Position numbers and translations under genes: made by a program. A stretch of 64,000 nt of DNA from contig CATOTI010000002.1 of assembly GCA_951813295.1 (NCBI GenBank), forward strand, positions 2,924,522-2,988,521, given 5' to 3'. The notes under the pieces were generated by a model. It was given only the letters and a program-made list of their open reading frames with translations. It did no database searches and had not been told where the DNA came from. Shown here in pieces: positions 19,878-29,350 of the stretch (positions within the stretch are counted from its first letter, which is position 1; each line of letters opens with the position of its first letter). Source of the DNA: an uncultured Pseudomonadales bacterium (GTDB lineage Bacteria; Pseudomonadota; Gammaproteobacteria; Pseudomonadales; Azotimanducaceae).

Positions 19878-21278
19878 TCAATCCGTTCTTTCTGTCCCGT
19901 ATTCGGGGTAATAGTCGAAGCGATACGCGATGCGTACGTCGTTCGTCTCCTGTGGCTCACCATCGAGGAAAGCGGGTCGATAGCGTGCGAGCCGAGCGGA
20001 CCGCCGCGCCCGTAAATCCATTATCCCGTCTGGATCCGACTCGAGCAGGTCGACACGATCGACGAATCCGCGCTTGCTGATACTGACCGCCATCTCGACG
20101 ACGCCTTCCATCCGGTCGTCCGCGCTTCGATCGGTGGGCGCTCGAGGATTGGGTGGCAACGGAAGGTAGAGCGCTGTGGGGTACGAAAATTCCGCGTCGT
20201 GAGCCGCCCGATCACTCTGCAGCAGCTCCGATGCCCGTCGGTAAAGCGGTAGGGCGCGCGTGTATTTGTCGAAGATCAGGAACCAATCCGCGAGATCCAA
20301 CATCGCCCGAGCGACGTCGTTTGGCCCGTATCGATCGGTTGCCCTGACGATCTTGACCGCGTCGATTAACGCCCGTTCTCCGCGCGCGAAGGCGTTGATC
20401 ATCACGGGCCGGGCCATCGGATCGCGTTGGGTGCTGCGCCCGCGCGGCGCGACGGCGTCGACGTCGAAAGTATTGGTTGGCGGATAACGCTCGTCTCGGT
20501 AGGTCTTCGCGATACCGCGTAAGGCGCGTAGCCGTAGCGGATCGTCCGCGGGTAACGTCGTCGAAGCGATGCGGTTGGCGTGTTCGAAAAGGTCGCGTGC
20601 CGAGAAGATGTTGTAGGTCGCCATGTACCAGTCGGCAAGCGCGAAGATTCCGTCGAGCAGACGAGGGTCGTCGCCCCGATACGATCGCAACAGCACGCCG
20701 TACGCGTATTCGTGGCGGTCGTTGGCGCCGATCAGGTCGCCCCGGTCGGCGAGGAGAGCAGCTTCCCGGTAGACGACGTTCACCTGCTCGGGCGAATGCA
20801 ACCCCGCGTTGACCCGCGTGACGTGGAGCGCGCGCTCGTAAGCGCCGAGCGCTGCATCCGCGTTGCCTAATTCGGCTAGCGCGTCGCCGAGCAACACCAA
20901 GGGTTCGATCAATGCCGCGTCGTATCGGTTCCGCGCGGCTTCGATCTGATTGATTTCAGTCTGGGCGATCTCGACGGCCTGGAGGAACTCGCGCGCGGCG
21001 ATCGCGTCTACGGCGCCCGATTGCGCGGGAATCGACTCGACGACATCGCTCGGCGTCGTCACTTCGTCGCTCGCGCCCTCGGCGAACGAAATTGAACAGG
21101 CGAAGATCGCCACGAGCAGACCGCTTCGAATCGAAGCCGATGACGGCCTTGACCCGCGAACGCGGCGGGTCGTCCGTCTGCTCAGACCTGGAGATTGTGC
21201 CTTGCTAGTCACGTGTCTTATCGGTGCTCTTGCGTTCGTCATTGTCTTTGAGTTCGTCCGAGTGTCGGCGGGCCTCAT
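19878..21278 (-). CDS. Secreted TPR protein with TonB-like C-terminal domain
   Basis: Signal-like LLVAIFACSISFAEGA, TPR-like repeats, C-terminal MEGVVEMAVSISKRGFVDRVDLLESDPDG...ARYRPAFLDGEPQETNDVRIAYRF. Confidence 0.72.
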   Translation of the reverse strand: MRPADTRTNSKTMTNARAPIRHVTSKAQSPGLSRRTTRRVRGSRPSSASIRSGLLVAIFACSISFAEGASDEVTTPSDVVESIPAQSGAVDAIAAREFLQAVEIAQTEINQIEAARNRYDAALIEPLVLLGDALAELGNADAALGAYERALHVTRVNAGLHSPEQVNVVYREAALLADRGDLIGANDRHEYAYGVLLRSYRGDDPRLLDGIFALADWYMATYNIFSARDLFEHANRIASTTLPADDPLRLRALRGIAKTYRDERYPPTNTFDVDAVAPRGRSTQRDPMARPVMINAFARGERALIDAVKIVRATDRYGPNDVARAMLDLADWFLIFDKYTRALPLYRRASELLQSDRAAHDAEFSYPTALYLPLPPNPRAPTDRSADDRMEGVVEMAVSISKRGFVDRVDLLESDPDGIMDLRARRSARLARYRPAFLDGEPQETNDVRIAYRFDYYPEYGTERTD

Positions 21279-21514
21279 TGATCAGTCAAGGCGACGCCGA
21301 ACGAGATGATCCGGGCGGGCGGAAGACGTTGGATATGCCTCGCGAGCGGGCGGTTTCGTGCGGCTTCCGCACGCTTTCGCTACCATCGCGCGTCGATCCC
21401 TGGGGACCGCTTGTCGAGTTGCGCCGCGCTGTGGGCGAATGGCACGACCCGCGAGAGAGATTGGAACTGGGGCCCATACAACACCGAAAGATTCGAGTCG
21501 CAAGAGAAGTGGCG

Positions 21515-21754
21515 ATGCAAACACCTCCGGAAGGCGATTTTCATGTCGACGCTATCGGGCTCAAATGCCCCGAACCGCTGATGATCGTGAGGAACCGCGT
21601 TCGCTCGATGTCGCCTGGCGAAACGGTTTCGATCGAAGCGACCGACCCGTCGACGCGGCGCGATTTCATCAACTTCTGTCGGTTTATGGGTCATGAGCTG
21701 GTTTTTGATGCCGATGACGGCGAGCGGTTCCATTTCTTGATCAAGAAAGGTTGA
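21515..21754 (+). CDS. tusA: TusA/SirA-family sulfurtransferase
   Basis: DAIGLKCPEPLMIVRNRVR...FCRFMGHEL. Confidence 0.85.
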   Translation: MQTPPEGDFHVDAIGLKCPEPLMIVRNRVRSMSPGETVSIEATDPSTRRDFINFCRFMGHELVFDADDGERFHFLIKKG

Positions 21755-21766
21755 TTCGGCCGGACG

Positions 21767-22243
21767 ATGAGAGGACGACATTTCTACTTCGCCTACGGCA
21801 GCAACATGGATGCTGACCGGGTCCGCGAACGAGGTCTCGCGTTTTCACAATGCCGCGGCGCGGAGCTCAGGCGTTTTGGCCTGCGCTTCAACAAACGCTC
21901 GCGCCTGCAGGAAGGTGCAGGGCACGCGAACATCGTGGTGGCGTTCGATGAAATCGTCGAAGGCGTTCTTTACGAACTCTCGGGACCGGACGAGATCTCG
22001 AAAATGGATCGCTTCGAGGGCGCGCCCGTGCAATATGGGCGCGACGTCGTCGAGGTCGTCACACGCGATAACGGTGAACAGATCTCGGCATGGACGTACT
22101 TCGGCAACCTTGCGGTGCTGTCTGATGACCTCAAACCGCCGCGGTGGTATCTGTCGCATCTGCTCGCCGGACGGCCCTTCCTGTCGGCCGACTATCTCCG
22201 GCGATTACATGCGACGCGGATCCTCGAGAGCGATGTCGATTGA
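21767..22243 (+). CDS. Gamma-glutamylcyclotransferase-like (AIG2/GGCT fold) protein
   Basis: FYFAYGSNMDADRVRERG...GVLYELSGPDEISKMDRFEGAP. Confidence 0.85.
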   Translation: MRGRHFYFAYGSNMDADRVRERGLAFSQCRGAELRRFGLRFNKRSRLQEGAGHANIVVAFDEIVEGVLYELSGPDEISKMDRFEGAPVQYGRDVVEVVTRDNGEQISAWTYFGNLAVLSDDLKPPRWYLSHLLAGRPFLSADYLRRLHATRILESDVD

Positions 22244-22793
22244 CGCGGCAGCTATCGGCGCACTTTTCGATCTCACGTTTGTGGCTTACGAAGTCCGCAT
22301 GCGGGGCGGTTTCGACGAGCCGGTCTATCTCCCGTCGGGCCACCACGACCTCAGCGATGTAACGGTTGCCGAGGTGCGTTTCTCCCACGATTACGCGGCG
22401 AGCGCGCTGCACGAAGCGGCGCACTGGTGCATTGCGGGGGCCGAGCGCCGATCGCTCGTCGATTACGGCTACGAGTACCTGGCGCCGCCGCGCACCGAGC
22501 CCGCAAAAGCGCTTTTTTTTGATCTCGAGAAACGCGTCCAGGCGCTCGAGTGGGTCTTCTCTCTTGCTGCACGCCTGCCGTTCCGCCCAAGCCTCGACGA
22601 CCTGACAGCGACGCCTCTTGATCTCGCGCGCTTCGCAGCCCGAATCGATGGCGCCCGCGGAGAACTGCTGGCGCGCGGCTTGCCGCGCCGGGCGGCCTTG
22701 TTTGCCGACGCGCTCGCCGAAGGGTCGGCGTGTTCAGTCGTGGGGAGAGCGATTCGAGCAACCGCCGGCGGCATGGGTCGTGCGTATGGCTGA
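22233..22793 (+). CDS. epmC: Elongation factor P hydroxylase (EpmC/YfcM family)
   Basis: DEPVYLPSG...RFSHDYAASALHEAAHWCIAGAERRSLVDYGYEY. Confidence 0.85.
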   Translation: MSIDAAAIGALFDLTFVAYEVRMRGGFDEPVYLPSGHHDLSDVTVAEVRFSHDYAASALHEAAHWCIAGAERRSLVDYGYEYLAPPRTEPAKALFFDLEKRVQALEWVFSLAARLPFRPSLDDLTATPLDLARFAARIDGARGELLARGLPRRAALFADALAEGSACSVVGRAIRATAGGMGRAYG

Positions 22794-23865
22794 ACGATGC
22801 GACGCGGTGGTGATCGGCGCGGGGGTCGTCGGCCTTGCGGTCGCCCGCGCGCTCGCGCGCGCGGGCCGAGAAGTGATCGTGTTGGAGCGCCACGACATCA
22901 TCGGTTCGGAGACGTCGTCGCGTAACTCCGAAGTCATTCACGCTGGCATCTACTACCCGACGGGGTCTGTGAAGGCGGCGATGTGCGTTGCCGGCAAGAA
23001 GAAGCTCTACGAGCACTGCGCGCGATACAACGTTCCGCACTCGAACATCGGCAAGATCATCGTCGCGACGAGCGAGGATCAGTTCGACACCCTTAGGGGC
23101 TATCAGGAACAGGCACGCCGAAACCACGTCGGCGAATTGCCCTGGCTCGATCGTGACGAGGTTCTCGCGCTCGAGCCGGAGGTCAACGCACGAGCAGCCG
23201 TCTACTCCGAAACGACCGGCATCATCGACAGCCACGCGTTCATGCTGAGTCTCGTGGGCGACATCGAGGCCGGTGGCGGCATGATCTCGTTTCTCACCGA
23301 AGCGACCGGCCTGAGCACGGTTTCCGATGGCGTTCGAGTCGAGTGCGACGGCTATTCGTTGGACGCGAGCATCGTCGTCAACGCAGCAGGCATCCAGGCG
23401 CCGAAGATGTCCCGGCAAATCGGTGGCGACTGGCGAAGCTACTACGCTAAAGGTCATTACTACGCGTTGACGGGCAAATCGCCTTTCAAGCGGCTCGTCT
23501 ATCCCGTTGCGGAACCCGGCGGGCTCGGCGTGCACGTGACCCTCGACATGGGGGGGCAGGCGAAGTTCGGCCCGGACGTCGTCTGGCAGGAAGATGAGGA
23601 CTACAGCTTCGATTCGATCAATTTCGATCGCTTCGTCGCCGCGATCAAGCGCTATTACCCATCGCTCGACGAATCGCGTCTGCATCCGAGCTACACGGGC
23701 ATTCGGCCGAAGCTCGCGCCGAGTGGAGGCGCGGCACCGGACTTCGTGATCGAAGGCCCCGCCGAGAACGGCGCGCCAGGGTTCGTCAACCTGCTCGGTA
23801 TCGAGTCGCCTGGCCTGACGGCCTCGCTCGCGATCGCCGACCATGTGGTCGATCTCGTGTGTTGA
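22786..23865 (+). CDS. FAD-dependent oxidoreductase, L-2-hydroxyglutarate oxidase-like
   Basis: DAVVIGAGVVGLAVARALA; SRNSEVIHAGIYYPTGSVKAAMCVAGK; SYTGIRPKLAPSG. Confidence 0.82.
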   Translation: MAERCDAVVIGAGVVGLAVARALARAGREVIVLERHDIIGSETSSRNSEVIHAGIYYPTGSVKAAMCVAGKKKLYEHCARYNVPHSNIGKIIVATSEDQFDTLRGYQEQARRNHVGELPWLDRDEVLALEPEVNARAAVYSETTGIIDSHAFMLSLVGDIEAGGGMISFLTEATGLSTVSDGVRVECDGYSLDASIVVNAAGIQAPKMSRQIGGDWRSYYAKGHYYALTGKSPFKRLVYPVAEPGGLGVHVTLDMGGQAKFGPDVVWQEDEDYSFDSINFDRFVAAIKRYYPSLDESRLHPSYTGIRPKLAPSGGAAPDFVIEGPAENGAPGFVNLLGIESPGLTASLAIADHVVDLVC

Positions 23866-24956
23866 GCTTGGGATTTGTCGTCAACCCGGTGTCGGGTATC
23901 GGCGGGACCGTCGGGCTCAAGGGAAGCGACGGGGTGGTCGGCGAGGCGCGCGGACTGGGCGGGACGGCCCGGGCCATTCCACGGGTCGAGCAACTGCTCG
24001 GCACGCACCCGCGTTGTTTTTCGGGGTTCCGGGTCTTCACGTGGGCCGGCGCGATGGGTGGAGGATTGTTGAGCCCGCACGGGATCGACGCCGAGGTAAT
24101 CGGCGAAGCCCCACCGGTCACGACGTCCGAGGACACCTGCGCCGCCGTTGACGCCTTCGTTGCCCGGCGTATCGACCTGATCGTTTTCGTCGGCGGAGAC
24201 GGGACGGCGCGCGACGTCGCGGCAAGGGCAGCGCGGACGCCCATCATCGGTCTGCCAGCCGGCGTGAAGATGCATTCGGGGGTGTTCGTACGTTCACCGG
24301 CGCGGCTCGCGGAAATCCTGGGGCGAGTACGTGACGGCGGTCTCGTCGCCGTGCGCGATGCCGAAATACGGGATCTCGACGAAGCCGCGCTCCGCCGTGG
24401 TGTGGTCAGATCGCGCTTCTACGCGGACGTGAAAGTCCCTGATCTGGGCGATTACGTGCAACACACGAAGATTGGCGGGGTGGAGGACGAAACACTCGCG
24501 CAGGCCGAAATCGCGGCGTATGTCGCGGATGAAGTACGCCAGTCGTCCTCGACGTTCCTGCTAGGGCCCGGGTCGACGGTCAGTGCGATCAAATCGGAGC
24601 TCGGCAGCACCGGCACGCTTCTGGGGTTCGATCTCTTTGATGCGTCGGGGTGCCTCGAGACGAACCTCGCGGAGCGACGCCTGCTCGAACTCGGCCAGTT
24701 CGTCGTTGTCGTGAGCTTTACGAGGGGGCAGGGCGCACTCATCGGTCGCGGCAATCTCGAGCTCTCGATCGAGGTTCTTGCGCGTCTCCGGCGTGAAGAC
24801 CTCTGGGTGGTCGGCACGAGGAACAAACTCGCGTCCCTCGACGGTCGGCCATTGCTCGTCGATTCGGGGTCGGCGACCATCGATCAGCGCTTCAGTGGGT
24901 TGATCGAGGTGATTGCCGGTTTCGACGACAAGCTCTTCGTGCGGTCGGAAAACTGA
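23859..24956 (+). CDS. ATP-NAD/AcoX kinase-like protein
   Basis: GFVVNPVSGIGGTVGLKGSD; DLIVFVGGDGTARDVA; GLPAGVKMHSGVF. Confidence 0.85.
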   Translation: MLSLGFVVNPVSGIGGTVGLKGSDGVVGEARGLGGTARAIPRVEQLLGTHPRCFSGFRVFTWAGAMGGGLLSPHGIDAEVIGEAPPVTTSEDTCAAVDAFVARRIDLIVFVGGDGTARDVAARAARTPIIGLPAGVKMHSGVFVRSPARLAEILGRVRDGGLVAVRDAEIRDLDEAALRRGVVRSRFYADVKVPDLGDYVQHTKIGGVEDETLAQAEIAAYVADEVRQSSSTFLLGPGSTVSAIKSELGSTGTLLGFDLFDASGCLETNLAERRLLELGQFVVVVSFTRGQGALIGRGNLELSIEVLARLRREDLWVVGTRNKLASLDGRPLLVDSGSATIDQRFSGLIEVIAGFDDKLFVRSEN

Positions 24957-25837
24957 TGGCCGTGCGCGATGTCATCGCCGAGCGGCTCGAAACGGCGAAC
25001 GGACCGCGGCGTCTGCTACACGGGCGTGGTCGATGCTACGTCGACTATGAAGACGTCACGGTGGATTGGCTGCCGCCCTTCGTTGTCGTCGCGGCCTTCT
25101 CGGACGTCGATCGTCTGGGGCTCGCGAAGGCAATTTTCGACCTCCCGGGTGTCGAGGGGGTCGTACTGCAGCGCCGCCGCGGGCGGGCCACGAGTGCCGA
25201 ATGTGTTGCGGGATCGGTACCGGACGTCTTTCTCGTCGAGGAGGCGGGACTGCAGTTCGAAGTCCGCCCGTATGAGAACCAGAACATCGGGTTCTTCCTC
25301 GACATGGCGCCTATCAGGACGTTCGTGCGATCGCGGGTCGCGGGGAAACGGGTGCTGAACCTCTTTGCCTACACCTGTGCGTTCTCGGTTGCCGCGCTCG
25401 CCGGCGATGCTGCTCATGTCGTCAACAACGACATGAGCAGGAATGCGCTCGATTGGGGACGCCGCAACCACGAACACAACGAACAGGACCTGCGGCAAAC
25501 GACGATGTTGCCGTTCAACGTCTTCAAGTCCTGGTGGAAGCTCAGGCAGCTCGGCCCCTACGACCTCGTCATCGTCGATCCGCCGTCACGACAGCGAGGC
25601 AGTTTCGACGCCGAGCGGGACTATCCGAGTGTGCTCAAACGACTACCCGATATGCTCGGCGACGGCGGTCGCGTACTCGCGTGTCTGAACTCGCCGTTCC
25701 TGCCGTTTCGGTTTCTCGAGGAGCAGACGGCGCGCCGCGCGCCCGAACTCGGTGTGGTTGACCGGCTGCATGGCGCGAGCGAATTTGAAGAGCAGGATCC
25801 CGATCGGGCGCTCAAGATCGCCCTGCTCGGGCACTGA
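24956..25837 (+). CDS. Class I SAM-dependent methyltransferase (RlmI/RlmK-like)
   Basis: ENQNIGFFLDMAPIRTFV; VLNLFAYTCAFSVAALAG; DLVIVDPPSRQRGSF. Confidence 0.82.
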   Translation: MAVRDVIAERLETANGPRRLLHGRGRCYVDYEDVTVDWLPPFVVVAAFSDVDRLGLAKAIFDLPGVEGVVLQRRRGRATSAECVAGSVPDVFLVEEAGLQFEVRPYENQNIGFFLDMAPIRTFVRSRVAGKRVLNLFAYTCAFSVAALAGDAAHVVNNDMSRNALDWGRRNHEHNEQDLRQTTMLPFNVFKSWWKLRQLGPYDLVIVDPPSRQRGSFDAERDYPSVLKRLPDMLGDGGRVLACLNSPFLPFRFLEEQTARRAPELGVVDRLHGASEFEEQDPDRALKIALLGH

Positions 25838-25844
25838 CCGCGCG

Positions 25845-27101
25845 CTATTGCCGATAGCTCGAGAGGAAAGTGCCGATCTTCTCGCAAGCGGTTTCGAGTT
25901 CCTCCGCGTGAGGCAGGAAGACCAGCCGGAAGTGATCCGGCGTATCGAGATTGAAGCCGGTTCCCTGCACGACGAGTAGCTTTTCCTTCTGCAAGAGGTC
26001 GAGCACGAACCGCTCGTCGTCGAGGATGTGAAACCGAGCCGGGTCGAGCCGCGGGAAGACATACAGCGCACCTTTGGGTTTCACGGCCGTCACCCCTTCG
26101 ATCGCGGTCAGCCGCTCGAAGGCGACGTCGCGCTGCTCATGCAGGCGGCCGCCGGGCTTCACCAGGTCCGCGATGCTCTGGTAGCCGCCGAGGGCGGTCT
26201 GTACCGCGTGTTGCGCCGGAACGTTGGCGCACAGGCGCATCGACGCGAGAATGTTGATGCCCTCGATATAGTCCGTCGCCCGCTCGGTCGGTCCGCTGAT
26301 GACCATCCACCCGGCCCGAAAGCCGGCGGAGCGATAGGCCTTCGAGAGCCCGTCGAAGGAGAGTGTCAGCACGTCGTCCGAGAGCGATGCGAGCGGGAAA
26401 TACTCCGCATCGTCGTAAACGATCTTGGCGTAGATTTCGTCGGCGAACTGCACAAGGCTTTTTTGCCTTGCCCACTCGGTAATCTCGAGCAGAACGGATT
26501 TATCGTAGACGGCGCCGGTCGGGTTGTTCGGATTGATGACGACGATGCCTTTTGTGCGCGGCGTCGTTTTCGCTTTGATGTCCTCGAGATCGGGGTTCCA
26601 TTCGGCGCTCTCGTCACAGCGGTAGTGCACGGGAATGCCCCCGGCGAGCCGAACCGCTGCCGTCCAGAGCGGATAGTCGGGCGCCGGCAATAGAATCTCG
26701 TCGCCGTCGTTCAGGAGCGCCTGCATCGCCATCATGATGAGCTCGCTGACGCCGTTGCCGATAAAGATATCGCCGATGTCGACGTCCTGAATCGCCAGGC
26801 GCTGGCATTCCTGCATCACGGCTTTTCGGGCGGAATAGAGGCCCTTCGAATCGCAATATCCCTGCGAAGTCGGCAGGTTGTGGATGACGTCTCTCAAGAT
26901 CTCTTCCGGCGCGTCGAAACCGAACGGTGCGGGATTGCCGATGTTGAGCTTGAGGATGCGGTGGCCTTCCTCTTCGAGCCGATTGGCTTCGACGAGCACC
27001 GGACCGCGAATGTCGTAACAGACGTCGGCGAGCTTCGTCGATTTCGCGAAGCTGTGCTGTCCGCGGGGCTCCAGTGTCTCGACGGATTGATTGGCGGTCA
27101 T
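25845..27101 (-). CDS. alaA: Pyridoxal phosphate-dependent aminotransferase, AlaA-like
   Basis: [45 protein letters not shown]-type PLP Lys motif. Confidence 0.88.
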   Translation of the reverse strand: MTANQSVETLEPRGQHSFAKSTKLADVCYDIRGPVLVEANRLEEEGHRILKLNIGNPAPFGFDAPEEILRDVIHNLPTSQGYCDSKGLYSARKAVMQECQRLAIQDVDIGDIFIGNGVSELIMMAMQALLNDGDEILLPAPDYPLWTAAVRLAGGIPVHYRCDESAEWNPDLEDIKAKTTPRTKGIVVINPNNPTGAVYDKSVLLEITEWARQKSLVQFADEIYAKIVYDDAEYFPLASLSDDVLTLSFDGLSKAYRSAGFRAGWMVISGPTERATDYIEGINILASMRLCANVPAQHAVQTALGGYQSIADLVKPGGRLHEQRDVAFERLTAIEGVTAVKPKGALYVFPRLDPARFHILDDERFVLDLLQKEKLLVVQGTGFNLDTPDHFRLVFLPHAEELETACEKIGTFLSSYRQ

Positions 27102-27239
27102 GGCTGGTACTCTGCTGAGGCTTGCTTTCATAGCAACGCCTCTTCGAAGATTCGGGTTATTGATCAACGGCGAGGACGCTGGCGAAAACCGCAAAGCATC
27201 GACCACCACCTTGATCGCGAGGCGACGCAGGATACAGAT

Positions 27240-27707
27240 ATGGCTGACACGTTGGATGCAAAAAGTGCGCACGGCGACGATTCGCACGAGGAGACGCGGG
27301 AAGATGAACGCGAGCGAGTCGTCAAGTCCGACGACGAGTGGCGTTCGGAACTGACCCCGACGGAGTTCGAGGTCACCCGGCGTGGGGGTACCGAACCCGC
27401 CTTTACGGGCGAATACTGGGATACCAAGACGGCGGGGCATTACCTCTGTCGTTGCTGCGGCGCGGAGCTTTTCGACTCCAACACAAAATACGATTCAGGC
27501 TCGGGTTGGCCGAGCTTCTATCAGCCCGTCGCCAGAGACGCCGTGGTCGCGCAGGAAGATCGGTCGCTCGGCATGCTGCGCACGGAAATCCTCTGCTCTG
27601 CTTGCGATGCCCATCTGGGTCATGCGTTTCCGGATGGACCCGCACCCACGGGGGTTCGATTCTGCATGAACTCGGCCTCGCTCAAGCTCGAGCCGAGCGA
27701 GGAGTAG
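27240..27707 (+). CDS. msrB: Peptide-methionine (R)-S-oxide reductase MsrB
   Basis: [15 protein letters not shown]...[11 protein letters not shown]...[16 protein letters not shown]...RFCMNSASL. Confidence 0.93.
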   Translation: MADTLDAKSAHGDDSHEETREDERERVVKSDDEWRSELTPTEFEVTRRGGTEPAFTGEYWDTKTAGHYLCRCCGAELFDSNTKYDSGSGWPSFYQPVARDAVVAQEDRSLGMLRTEILCSACDAHLGHAFPDGPAPTGVRFCMNSASLKLEPSEE

Positions 27708-27712
27708 CCGAA

Positions 27713-27735
27713 AGCCGGGGAACGCTTCTCCGGCT
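27713..27735. terminator. Possible bidirectional hairpin between convergent msrB and ggt
   Basis: AGCCGG-N11-CCGGCT inverted repeat just after the msrB stop; no clear T-tract. Confidence 0.3.
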
Positions 27736-27770
27736 AGAAGCCGACTGACCGCGGCTAGAAGCCAACTGCC
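27731..27770. repeat. 21-bp-period tandem duplication covering the ggt 3' end
   Basis: cggctagaagccgactgac / cggctagaagccaactgcc. Confidence 0.7.
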
Positions 27771-29332
27771 GTCCCTTCCTTTCGGTGGTCCGACGCGGCG
27801 ATATATCCGTCGTCGGTGCGGTAGATGAGCTGCGCGCCACCGAAGGCGCCTTCGCCATACATCGAGACGCGATGGCCGCGATCGAGCAGGTCCTCGGCAA
27901 CCGCTACGTCGAAGCCGTCTTCCAACATCACATCGTAGTTGGGTGCCACCTGCCAGCGCGGAGCGTCGCTCGCGGCTTGCGGGTTTTCCCGATGGTCGAA
28001 TATGCGGGTGACCATCTGCACGTGACCTTGGTGCTGCATATGCCCGCCCATGACACCGAAGCTCATGGCGGGCCCGCCGCCTTTCGTTACGAATCCCGGA
28101 ATGATCGTGTGGAAGGGGCGTTTACCGGGCCCGACGGCGTTGACGTGGGTCTGGTCGAGGACGAATCCCGCGCCGCGGTTCTGCATCGCGATGCCGGTTC
28201 CCGGCACGACGACCCCCGAACCGAAGCCCATGTAGTTCGATTGGATCATCGAAATCATGCGGCCGTCGCCATCGGCTGCCGTGAGATAGACCGTGTCGTG
28301 CCCGAAGGGTAGTTCGACCGGGGGTATCTGGCTCGCGGTCTTCGTGATCCGCTTCGCGGCTCGCGCGAGGCTCCCGGGCTCCAACAGGTCGGCTGGCGAT
28401 AGGCGCATCGCGCGCGGATCCGCGAAATGATCAAAGGATGCCCGCACAGCAATCTTCATTGCTTCGATCTGGCGGTGCGTCCATTCGGCGGATCCGGGCT
28501 CCAGACTTGCCGTGTCGAGGTGCTCGAGAATGCCGAGCGCGATCTGCGCGGCGAGACCCTGTCCGTTTGGGGGAATCTCGTGCAGCGCGACGTCGCGGTA
28601 GGGCACCCCGATGGGCGCCACCCAGAATGGTTCGTGGTTTTCTAGATCCGCCTTCGTCATCGCGCCACCCTCGGCAGCCGACGCCTGGGCGATCGCCTCC
28701 GCCAGTTCGCCGCGATACATCGCCTCACCACGGGTTTCGGCGATCCGCTCGAGGGTTTTCGCGAGATCGGGGCGGCGGAATAGCTCGCCGGGATTGGGCG
28801 CCCGGCCAGCCGGTGCAAAGTGTTCCTGAAAGCCCGCGAATGCGGCGAAGTTTTCGACGGTACGCGCCCAGATCGCGGCGGTCTTGTGGCCCACGTGAAA
28901 ACCGTCGGCGGCGTAGCGAATCGCGGGTTCGAAAAGATCGGCGAAATCGAGGCGCCCGTACTTGACGGACAGCGCCATCCACGAGCTGACGGCGCCCGGT
29001 ACGGTGACCGCATCCCATCCGGCGATCGGCATGGCGTCGTGACGTTTGAACCGATCGGGCGTCCAACCGGCGGGAGAGCATCCCGATGCGTTGAGTCCGC
29101 CGAGTTCATTGCCGTCCCAGACGATCGCGAAAGCGTCGGATCCGACACCGTTCATTGCGGGTTCGACGACGGTCAGCGTGATCGCGGTCGCGACCGCCGC
29201 GTCGATCGCGTTGCCGCCGCGGCGAATCATTTCCAGTCCGGCGCTCGCCGCCAGGGGTTGCGACGTCGCGACGACGTTGCGCGCGATGACGGGTGCACGG
29301 CGTGACGCGTACGGGAAATCCCAATTCACCAT
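27755..29332 (-). CDS. ggt: Gamma-glutamyltransferase family protein
   Basis: GGNAIDAAVATAITLTVVEPAMNGVGSDAF; GHDTVYLTAADGDGRMISMIQSNYMGFGSGVVVPGTGI. Confidence 0.9.
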   Translation of the reverse strand: MVNWDFPYASRRAPVIARNVVATSQPLAASAGLEMIRRGGNAIDAAVATAITLTVVEPAMNGVGSDAFAIVWDGNELGGLNASGCSPAGWTPDRFKRHDAMPIAGWDAVTVPGAVSSWMALSVKYGRLDFADLFEPAIRYAADGFHVGHKTAAIWARTVENFAAFAGFQEHFAPAGRAPNPGELFRRPDLAKTLERIAETRGEAMYRGELAEAIAQASAAEGGAMTKADLENHEPFWVAPIGVPYRDVALHEIPPNGQGLAAQIALGILEHLDTASLEPGSAEWTHRQIEAMKIAVRASFDHFADPRAMRLSPADLLEPGSLARAAKRITKTASQIPPVELPFGHDTVYLTAADGDGRMISMIQSNYMGFGSGVVVPGTGIAMQNRGAGFVLDQTHVNAVGPGKRPFHTIIPGFVTKGGGPAMSFGVMGGHMQHQGHVQMVTRIFDHRENPQAASDAPRWQVAPNYDVMLEDGFDVAVAEDLLDRGHRVSMYGEGAFGGAQLIYRTDDGYIAASDHRKEGTAVGF

Positions 29333-29350
29333 GAATCTTCCCTCGGACTA

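Noticed and set aside
21224-21514. N-terminal extension of the tusA ORF
   Set aside because: TusA homology begins only around 21515; the upstream segment is Arg-rich and lies in the divergent promoter region
22351-23844. 497-aa minus-strand ORF
   Set aside because: Antisense to epmC and the FAD oxidoreductase, both with strong motifs
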